Shown: one piece after another, positions 37,538-46,599 of the stretch
Layout: every line of letters starts with the position of its first letter
How positions within the stretch are numbered: the first letter of the stretch is position 1
Assembly (NCBI RefSeq): GCF_030272615.1
Contig: NC_081408.1
Location: 200,716,341-200,780,340 of the forward strand
Source of the DNA: Cryptomeria japonica
Taxonomy: Eukaryota; Streptophyta; Pinopsida; Cupressales; Cupressaceae
DNA length: 64,000 nt
Direction: 5' to 3'
Position numbers and translations under genes: made by a program
The notes under the pieces: generated by a model
What the model was told of the DNA's origin: nothing
Seen by the model: the letters and a program-made list of their open reading frames with translations, nothing else
The model's database searches: none

Positions 37538-38583
37538 TGTTGGTATTTTGGATATGTTGATATGGTTTTGTCATTGATTTCAACACTTATTAATACCTAT
37601 CAGCACTTGAAGAATTGGTTATGTTCACCGACAAGCAAGTGACTTATGCACAATCACCAGTATTTCGTTCACCGACAGGATATATTGATCATCGACACTT
37701 GGGAAGACCTAAAGACTACTTGCTTACGTCGAAGACATCATTCAGACACTTTGTCTTGGTGATTCGTTCATTGGTTTATTCGAGTTTGTATATTTGTTGT
37801 TACCAGCAAATAGGTCCAGGATATACACCAACAAGCTTATCTATTCCAGATCAACATGACATGTCAAGGAGATGATTTTGTTGTTATTATAAATGCATTG
37901 AGCTGATATCATGCATCGAAAATTGTTTTATTTGTAATTGATTTTATTGTAATATCTTTAGAGATGACCTACTTAATTGGTCTTAGGTTATGGTATAAAT
38001 GTAAGATCTCATTTGTGAGATCAATATGTGATTGAGGAAAGGATTGCAATTCAGGATATATGAATATTAGTAGAGACATACACTCAGACATCATTCAATA
38101 TTGAAGGAAGGTTTGAAGAAGGCATATCAAAGATAAACCAATACTGAATCTAGCATATGGAGATGCTACTTTGAGTAGTACATTATCATTGGATTTAATC
38201 ATCCAATTGTAGTTAGTGTGACTCTCCTTTTGTGATTGAGCAGTGAGCTCTAGGTGCTTACCCTTTCTGCATGTGCAGACCCCATATTGTACACACATAC
38301 TATCTGCAGTAGTATCATCTAATTTTGGGTATGGTTTCCCACCGTGGTTTTTCCCCTTTCAGGGTTTCCACATATAAATATTGGTGTTATGTGTTGTGGA
38401 TACTATTGTTTTTCTATTTCATGCATTAATCCTTACTGGTACTGCAATTAACTGATAAACTGTCTACCAGCATAAAGTTTGGTTTATCGGTATTAAGCAT
38501 TAAGTTTGGTTAAATTAATTTTGTTTTGAATAAAATAGACAACTGATTCACCCCCCCCTCTCAGTTGTCTTTGGTACCTAACA
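37538..38583 (+). repeat. 3' LTR of copia B
   Basis: 1,046 bp, TGTTGGTATTTTGG to GTACCTAACA. End hairpin arms AGACAACTGA (38537-38546) and TCAGTTGTCT (38561-38570) pair perfectly. TSD CATTC follows. Confidence 0.95.
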
Positions 38584-38705
38584 CATTCAAGAAATTAGAG
38601 TGAAGTAAAGGTGAACTAAGAGCAAGAAAGCATTAAGAGAGGATTTCGAGCAATAATTTGAAGCACTCAAATCATCCACCATCATTCACTCAGGTATTTT
38701 CCAAC

Positions 38706-41700
38706 ATGGAATCTAGATCTTCCACTCCTACTTTTATTGCAAATCCAACAATCATCGAAGTTAAGGATAGGTTAAGACTAGTCTTTAAGGAGGTTCTTGA
38801 AATTGCGAAGAAGGAAGACTCTGTGGGAGTGTTTTCTAGGGTTCCTGAAGTTGTAATGTATGTTGAAGATGTGAGGGCATATATCTACTACACTCTTGAG
38901 GATCTAGGTATTGAAGACATAAAAATCATGTATCAATCAGTGATACTAGGAGACAATGGAAACATCAAACCAGAATTTAAGGCAATTGAGGATCTAGGGT
39001 TAACCGGTATTCTGTATTTACTAGAATTCAAGGATGAAGTTATCACATACGTCCTAAGCAGGTTTCATAATGAATTTATATGGTTAGATAGACCCTACAT
39101 GATCACAAAGGAAGCTATACAAGCTATCACTAGCTTACCTAGGGTTGGACAAGAACCTGGTAATAAAATATCCAACACAGATGTTCAAAAACTCATTGGT
39201 TCCACACCAGATAATAGATCAATGAGGATTACCACAATAACTAACTCAGACATAAAATTTGTAAGCATGATCATAGGATATACGGTAACTCAATCCAATT
39301 GATTTAATTCTATTGCAAGTTCATGCATTCATGTTGCATATCAAATGTTGAGAAATAATGTGAAGTATGACTTATATGGATGGATGAGGAGTGAGTTAAT
39401 GTTAAACCTTATAAAGATCAAAGGAACCAAAAAAGGCACATTCAGACATGGAAACTTAATAGTCTATTTGATGCTTTATTTCCTGAATGAGCTACTCGGT
39501 TTAGGAAAAAAGCAATGGGCTCATGACATACTAGTAGGTATGCAAATCAAAATGACTATCACCTGTCTTGGTACCAACAGGGATGAAAAGATTTGGGGTT
39601 ACTTCAAGACATTTCAAGAAAATATGAGGCAAAGGGAAAGAATCTCTAATAACATTGTGGAGAAGTACTCCACTGACATATGTTTCATGGTGAAAACTGA
39701 AGAAACATTCATGGAAGCAGTTGAACCCAGACAAATATGGATCACTAAGCTAGGATATGAGGTAGATGATATTATTTTTGAGCTTTACGCAAAGATGCTA
39801 TTAGATGTCGCATTGGATGACAAAACAAAGTACTTCGGTACAACAAGAGAAAAGGCTCTTGAAGTGAAAATAGGTTTCAATAGAAAAAGGAGAGAGAATA
39901 AAATTGATTAAATGTCTCCATATGTGCAAAATGTGATTTACAAAATAGATACTCAGATAGGTTCCCAAACTAAAAAAACAGTCAAACCGGAAAAGGTTTC
40001 TACTGAAGAAGTGAAGAAGCCACAAGTTCACATTTCCCCAATCACTTCTCACTCTGACCCTAAGGATAGTGAGCCTCTAGCTTTTAGAAGGGTGAAAAGG
40101 AAGGATGTGGTAAAACCACTGGTAGAGAAACAAAAGGCAAAACCAAGGTGGAGACTTTTCAAAAAGCTAGCATAGCCTACAACACCTACACCACTAGTAA
40201 GGAAGCCTATGCAAAAGAGGAAACCAATCACACCGAAAAAAACAAGCAAAAAATAGAAGGGTGATGATATTAGATCTGGTAAGACATCAATGACCTGTGC
40301 TAAAATTATTCATGAAGTGACAAAAGATGGGATATTAAAGAATATTTCAAAATATTATGAAGTTTTTGAAGAGAGTTAGCAAAATGAGTTAGAGGAAGCT
40401 ATTTTATTATATATAGATATCTATAAGAAGGCATTAGTTGAAATTTTGAAAGAGATACCTTTATCTCTATACAATAAACTTGAAGCTAAGAGACTTGATG
40501 CTATCAATGAGGATAAGGAAATCAAGGAAGTTTCACTTTTGGAACAACGTGGCACTATAAATAATGAAGAGATGAAAAGATGTATAAATACTGCTAATAG
40601 GACAATTTTTAGTAGTAAAAACTGGTAGATAAGTCTTATGTTGGGTAGAGTAATTGAGGTGGTAAATGGGACAAGTAAGGGGTGGAAAAAATTCTTTCAA
40701 AAAAACCTAGACTTTCTCACATCTCAGGAAGAATTTGCAAAGGCAACATCCCCTACAATTCCTGAAAAATCAAAAGGAAAGGGTATTTTAGGCAGTTCTA
40801 CTCTAATTTTGACACAATCATAACCAAGTGTAACTACAGGCACACATCCACAACCGACAGTCACAAAGAGTGTTCAATTTATACCAGCACAAACCAATTT
40901 TGAGCAAGAGAGTGTACACGACATTGGAAACACTGTGGATAATACTCCACCTATAGTAACCGACACTGCACCAAGTGGTGAAGCCAATAGTGCAAAAGAG
41001 GTTGAGATGGACAAGGTTAAATCAGCTGAGTCCATACCGGCAAGAGTATTGGAAATTGACACTTCTCAGGTCCAGAAGAAATCCGTTTATGAGTTAAGTC
41101 CAACATAACTAATGATGATGGCCACTTAGAAACTGTTAAAGGAAGGAACTATAGACAAAGGGATGATTGATAAATTGGTCACTGTATTACACAGAATAAT
41201 ACCTGACTGTTAAATAGAGGATGGAGCAAGCCCTTCTGGTAAGCTCAAATATTTAATAGAACACATATCAAATAACTATCAATCCTTGAGACAGATTGTA
41301 GACCGACAACTTTTGGATAATTTCTCTACTGCAAAAAGAGCAACTTTTGATCAGCTTATAGTAACTGGGAAGAAGAAGATAGAGGAAAAACTTATCTCTA
41401 TTGAGCTTTTATTGAAACAATGCACCAATATTTACATAGTATGTTGTAATATAAAAAGTCTAACAACCAATGTAAATAATAGATTGAAATAATTACATGA
41501 CAAAATGGCTACTATTGCTAATTCTTTTGATGGGATAACTACATTAACTACATCTATTGATGGACAAATTTTGTCCTTGGAGAACCAAGTTTTTGCATTT
41601 GAGAAAGAAAAAGATAAAATCTTGAGGAGAGCAATAAATTTAAGAGGATTAGTGAGTCCAAGACTTGACTCTTTGGGTGTTCACAAGAGAGAATGCATGG

Positions 41701-41870
41701 ATATGATAGAAAAGCCCACACCGGTAGATACCCAAGAGAAGGAATCACTTTCTCACTTACTCAGTTGACCTGCATCCATATTAGACACTTTCAAATCAGG
41801 ATGGGACACATATCTTCAAGTGCTGCATAAATCATACCCAAAATTTTTGAAGATGACTAAGCTCGAATGA
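38706..41870 (+). pseudogene. ORF2 of element A, unknown protein, single frame of about 1,054 codons
   Basis: ATG at 38706 (MESRSSTPTFIANPTIIEV). One frame runs to 41868-41870 with only in-frame stops (for example 39300, 39909, 40173) and no evident frameshift. Residues 1-400 are the conserved part: VLSRFHNEFIWLDRPYMITK, RSMRITTITNSDIKFVSMII, KGTKKGTFRHGNLIVYLMLY, RERISNNIVEKYSTDICFMV and WITKLGYEVDDIIFELYAKM. A Lys/Pro-rich middle and an Ile/Glu/Lys coiled coil (41286-41768) follow. No known catalytic motif. The upstream ATG at 38658 is in frame but absent from relatives. Confidence 0.75.
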
Positions 41871-42030
41871 CTCTAACTGTATTCTTTCATTCTTTCACTA
41901 GTTTTTGGCATTAATGTCAAAGGGGGAGTATGTACATTTGTGAAAAATATCAGGGAATATGAAGTGTGTTGCTCAGGGGGAGTACACCGGCAAGGAATCC
42001 ATTTTTCACATGATTTTTGCCATCAATGCC

Positions 42031-42041
42031 AAAGGGGGAGA
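42031..42041 (+). other. Polypurine tract of element A
   Basis: AAAGGGGGAGA directly before the 3' LTR at 42043. Further purine tracts of the same type lie upstream at 41919-41929 and near 41977-41983. Confidence 0.9.
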
Positions 42042-42042
42042 T

Positions 42043-42972
42043 TGTTGGCAATTGACAATCATTGGATTCATTTTGTTGTCATTGATGGCAACAAGATTAG
42101 ATAGAAGGAAACAAGACTTGATGGAACTCACAAACTGGCACTAGGAGGCATATACCAGTAGATATCAGTATTGGAAGCATTCAGGGCTAAACCGACACCG
42201 ACACCAGTACTTCAGGAAGCCGACATCAAGGAAGATTTATTTTGTAAATCATTTTCTAATTATTGTCGAGGCCGACATCGAATATCTTTTGTAAATGCAT
42301 TGTAAGCCAACGTAAGGCATATATATGTAATAGGTATATAATTCAGTTTGTTAGGTCAATTTAAGACATAGAGAGATGATGGTATTATGATGGTATAGAG
42401 ATAGACATATAGTAGAACTATGAGATGCAAAATATATGTGTGGAGATCATTTTGGTATGAGAATATTGTATCATGCAATGATCTATAGTTAGATAGGAAA
42501 AAAAATCTTGGAGGAGAAGCAATAATGATAATAGTTCAAGACTGTGAACTGGTACAGAGTAGAACCAGAACCAGAACTCTATCTAGCATAGCAGATGCAT
42601 TCTTGAGTTCATTTTCAATAATTTACTTTGGCAGTAATCTTGTAGTCATTGAGGCCTTTTAGTGATGGGCAGTATGCTCTAGGCAACATGCCTTCCAATT
42701 AGTTTAGGCCCCTAATTATGTAATATCTTTTCATATGGCCAGTGACTGATATTGTGGGTCACAAATCCTACCGTGGTTTTTACTCATTAAGGTTTTCAAT
42801 GTATAAATTTTTTGTGTTATAGTGTTCATTTATGTGGATGGTTTATTTTCTTCTTGTTATATTCTTATTTGTTTACCAGTACATACATGCATGGTTTAGA
42901 AAGTTAGATATTGTTGATTCCAAAAGAACACTGATTCACCCCCACCCCTCTCAGTGTTCTCATATCCCAACA
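42043..42972 (+). repeat. 3' LTR of element A
   Basis: 930 bp, TGTTGGCAATTGAC to ATATCCCAACA. Hairpin arms AGAACACTGA (42925-42934) and TCAGTGTTCT (42951-42960) pair perfectly around a 16-nt C-rich loop. TSD ACATA follows at 42973-42977. Confidence 0.95.
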
Positions 42973-42977
42973 ACATA

Positions 42978-43446
42978 CTCACGTAGTTTCCAAGTTACAA
43001 ATTTTTCATAAAGGTTACAAGGAGATAGAGGCAATTTTGATTACACTAGAGATGAGTACACTTGATGCTATGGAAGAACTTGCATACTATATCAAAACAA
43101 ATATTCAAATTACATCTACTCTTTTTGAGACATGGTAGAATGATTTGAAAGTCTTAAAGACTAATTTTGTTGATGTTTTTTTCTCAAAATGTAATTGTAA
43201 ATGTTTGAACTCTTATAAATTTGGTAATACAAATTTTGGTGTGTTGTATATGTATTTACTTACCTTTGTCATTGTTGTCAAAGGGGGAGTAGTATAAGTT
43301 AGTCAAAGTCAAAATTTGGTAATAGCATGTAATTGCTAAGAGGGAGTTTTGTAGTATAATCATGACTCAACTCAACTCATCATCTATTGTCATGTCATGA
43401 TTGTTATAATGTTACACATAATTATTTTTTCCTAAAGTGTTTCCAT
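42978..43446 (+). pseudogene. ORF2 end and 3' UTR of element J
   Basis: The reading frame resumes beyond element A with MSTLDAMEELAYYIKTNIQI and ends near 43200. The 3' UTR follows, with a secondary polypurine tract AAGGGGGAGT at 43281-43290. The main tract is absent: the UTR runs to about GTGTTTCCATAAATG and then joins inverted LTR sequence. Confidence 0.65.
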
Positions 43447-43512
43447 AAATGATGACATAAATAAATTCATCAATCAGCCTACTACAACAATATCATCATC
43501 ATCAAGCCAAGA

Positions 43513-44610
43513 AGGATAATGTCCCCCCAATTGTGCTCAATTTTCAAAAGTGACAGTCTTTCCTTAGGTCTTATAAAATCATGCACTTGTGTGGGATTCC
43601 TTGATGGATCCACTATTAATCTTTATCTCAATCTAGAAGCAAAACTATTGTCAAACCTCACAAAATTTGCCTACTACCTATCCCAAGACATATCCATGGT
43701 CCAAAGTTACACCAACACCTCAATGTTGTCAACTATGCTTTTGAGATTCATGGTGCCCTCAAAGTAATCTGTATTTATATATAGGAACATGTGCATTAGA
43801 AAATAATACCAGTAGAAATGAGTGCTAAATACACCATTCTTAACATCTTTCACCCCCCATGAATCTTCTCTTTAAGGTATGGAGCAAAATAAAAAAATAC
43901 TATAAAATCTAGATGTTGAATTTGTATATCCATATACATAAAATCAAGTTGCGTGACTCTAATAGGGTTGAATCCTAAGATCTGACATAGAGAGAAGAAG
44001 GTAGCCTAAAAATATTGGGCAAAAGTACCAATGGGAGAAGGATTCACTAAACTAGGGCCAATATGGTAAGTTGTCTCTCCTTCTTTTGCCAAATGAGCTA
44101 GAAGGAGGTTAGCTTTGATGAAACCCTTCATCCTATAATATCCCACCTTCAATTCATTCAAATCTATCTGTACCAGGGTAGCAGAAGGTTCACATAAATT
44201 AAAAATCTCTTAGAATTCTTCCCTCTTGATTGTCAACAAAATCTCTCCCTCATTTCCCCTTACGACCCTCAAAATAGGGTCATACTTATTTGCAACTGAT
44301 TTGAGAAGGTTGACATCCATGAATACATTCGACAATACCAACTTACCCAAGTCGTATTGCCAAGAACTTGAAAATGGGGATTGCAAATTTCTCTATCCAT
44401 ACCACAACCTAAACATTTCTACCCCATTCATTGGTACCCTAGCATCTGCGATGTTATATTATTGATTAGTTAACCCTTCTCCTAGGGTTTTTCCCTGAAC
44501 AAGTTTCTTCCCTTGATATCTATCATTAGTTGAGGGCTTTAATTGATCGAGAAAATCATCAAAAACGTTTCTCTTCAAATACTCTATTTGTCTTGAGTGG
44601 TTTCGTAGGG
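43513..44610 (-). pseudogene. N-terminal half of unrecognised long ORF N
   Basis: Minus-strand frames with YLKRNVFDDFLDQLKPSTND (near 44520-44580), MDVNLLKSVANKYDPILRVV (near 44260-44320), IFNLCEPSATLVQIDLNELK and YHIGPSLVNPSPIGTFAQY. Stops and frame changes are frequent between 43540 and 43900. I do not recognise the family. Joining this end to 25467 keeps the frame, so the J insertion split one ORF. The start codon is not certain. Confidence 0.5.
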
Positions 44611-45548
44611 GAGCTATCTTACTATAGTAGGGTTTCTTATCAATTACCCATAGAAGGAAGAAGAAAATTAGGGATTAAGACAATAATATCAGCTACAACA
44701 CATGAATGTGTGAATTCTTACTTGTTTATGCAATTTATAATCTTTTCCCTATAATTTTTACACAATTCGCACTTCAACCACCCTGAAAACAAAGAAGAAA
44801 TATTGAGAAACTTATGGCTTTGTATGCACCAAAACAACCCTAATTGCTCTCTGCAAGAACTCACTCCAATATTTTCCAGCTCAAGAATCACCTTCCAATC
44901 ACCTCTGAATTGCTTTGTGAGTCAAAAATGGCTCTTAAAGTGTTTTTTATTTACTCCATGGAATGAAATGCCACCATCCCATCCACAATTACTACTCGCA
45001 TGAGAAAAGAAATAGATCCAATTCACATTTCAATTAAGTTTGAATCTTTGTTGTTGATCTTCTCCATGTTGGCGCGTCACACGATCTACACTAGTCAATC
45101 TGACATTGACTGTCTTATGTGGCAAGTGGACCCATCAAAGGCATGATGTGGAATCTCCATCTCACCATCCACTTGATCTTGATGAGCAGCCCACCATTCA
45201 GATTACCTTAGCCCACCTTAGACATGCGGCATCGTCAGACGATGCTGCAATCCTTATTCTTCGTGCATCTTCGAGCACGGAGTTGCAAGGGTTATTGGAT
45301 CTGTTTGATCTTTATCATACTGCCATGTTGACCACCAATCTTAATGAGTTAAACACTAATAACCTTTTTTATTGTGATTGAAAGATCTCCATCCATTTAA
45401 GCACATGCAGATAGATGAACCTTTAGTAGCTCGATTGTTAACATAAAGACACTGGCAGTAATAATTAAATATTAGACTTAGGAAAAATAATGCACCCCCT
45501 AAATATTAAAAGGGGACCCGCCTAGGATAATAAAAATATTAGATGCAA
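44611..45548. other. Unassigned stretch between ORF N and element D
   Basis: No domain recognised on either strand. The part 45060-45400 has a more balanced base composition than its surroundings and an 91-codon plus-strand ORF (45106-45381) that I cannot assign. It may be the leader or LTR of the element carrying ORF N. Confidence 0.3.
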
Positions 45549-46385
45549 TGACAGTCCCAAAGACACAAAGAGGGGGGGGTGAATCAGTATCTAACTAGTT
45601 AGTGGAATATTTGAACTTATTTATAACTTTGCAACTCAAATTAATGTACCAATAAACAAGCAATAGTGCAATAAAGAGAAATAATAGAGACAACATAAAT
45701 GCACACCATAAATCAGGATGTTTTGGTGAGGAAACCCGGTGTTGGAAAAACCTCAGTGGGATTTGTGACCCAAAATATTTACTCACTGGCCAATATGAAT
45801 AAATATTACTCACAATAGGGGTCTGCACATGCAAGAAGGCCAACAACCTAGATCTCACTGCTCAATAGAAGAGTCTCACTGACTACAAAATGGATAATTA
45901 AATCCAATACAATCTACTACTCAAAATAGCATATGCAATGCTTGATTCAGTACCGGTTTAAGCTTTGTTAGAAACCTTAACCAAAAACCTTGCTGGTGAA
46001 TGATATTCACTTACATGCCCTATTTTCCTTATTACAAAATCCTATCGATATCTTCCACATAATATACTTCTATTTCATGATATTCCATTCCATTACAAAA
46101 ATGACTTATTAGATCTCATACATATATGAGTCTTTACAATGCATCATGTCAGCTTACAAATAATTAATTACATTTACAATATAATTCACATAAATAAAAC
46201 TTTGTCTCATGTTGGCTTGAGTATCGGTATACTTCATTGTCGGTGTAATCTAGATGCCAGTGAATGTGCCTTTGTTATGCCTATTGGTGCTAGTAGATGA
46301 TGTCTATGTTGTCGGTGAACCTGTTACCGGTTGGTTGCCATCAATGAAAACATCAACCATTCTCATTGAGTGTAAAATGACAACA
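45549..46385 (-). repeat. 3' LTR of element D
   Basis: 837 bp, from TGACAGTCCCAAAGAC to AATGACAACA. Overall similar to the C LTR, with the same C-rich end, but the hairpin arms have decayed (AGACAC against AGTATC). The polypurine tract follows on the minus strand as CCAAAGGGGGATAT. Confidence 0.8.
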
Positions 46386-46599
46386 ATATCCCCCTTTGGC
46401 ATTGATGGCAACACTCATGAGAAAAATCCAAAACCGTTATCCAAAAATGAAATCCAAAATCTGTCCAAAAAAGTGTGCTCCCCTTGAGCAAGTGATCTCC
46501 TCTGTGCATTTATTTTTCTCCATACTACTTCCCCTTTGACATCAATGGCAAAGGATGTCAAAATGAATCAAAGAATACAAAAATGCTACCTCATAGCTT

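Larger units (their letters stand above)
32046..38583 (+). mobile_element. Ty1/copia retrotransposon B, Sirevirus-like, nested in A
   Basis: 6,538-bp plus-strand copia element between ORF1 and ORF2 of element A, with LTRs 32046-33065 and 37538-38583 and a perfect TSD CATTC (32041-32045, 38584-38588). Gag, protease, integrase, RT and RNase H are recognisable in copia order. The polypurine tract AAAGGGGGAGA and C-rich LTR end fit Sireviruses. There is no PBS: the 5' LTR runs straight into Gag coding sequence. LTRs are clearly diverged (about one in ten over the first 350 bases by eye). Confidence 0.95.
29675..42972 (+). mobile_element. Non-autonomous LTR retrotransposon A (complete, contains copia B)
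   Basis: Complete plus-strand element, 13,298 bp, with LTRs 29675-30630 and 42043-42972 and a perfect 5-bp TSD ACATA (29670-29674, 42973-42977). Minus copia B and one TSD copy it is about 6.75 kb, nearly the size of C. It has an exact tRNA-Met PBS, Gag-like ORF1, long ORF2 and a polypurine tract, but no protease, integrase, RT or RNase H of its own. The only pol genes within it belong to nested B. Confidence 0.95.
25468..43512 (-). mobile_element. Rearranged LTR element J, relative of A and C, containing A and B
   Basis: Left end is a full LTR (25468-26570) with polypurine tract in minus orientation; right end is only about 65 bp of the same LTR (43447-43512). Flanks are AAAAT (25463-25467) and AGGAT (43513-43517), a weak TSD (3 of 5), but joining them restores an open frame in ORF N on the minus strand (EHNWGDIILS). 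Inside, ORF2 and the 3' UTR lie in plus orientation, opposite to the outer LTR, and a partial 3' UTR copy also sits at the left in minus orientation. ORF1, PBS and most of the 5' LTR are missing. Element A is inserted at 29670. Confidence 0.65.

Noticed and set aside
32046-38583. Copia B as the native pol of element A
   Set aside because: B has its own LTR pair and a perfect CATTC duplication inside A, so it is a later insertion and not part of A.
45106-45381. 91-codon plus-strand ORF in a less AT-rich patch
   Set aside because: No recognisable domain, no supporting neighbour gene and no second copy; length is within chance for this composition.
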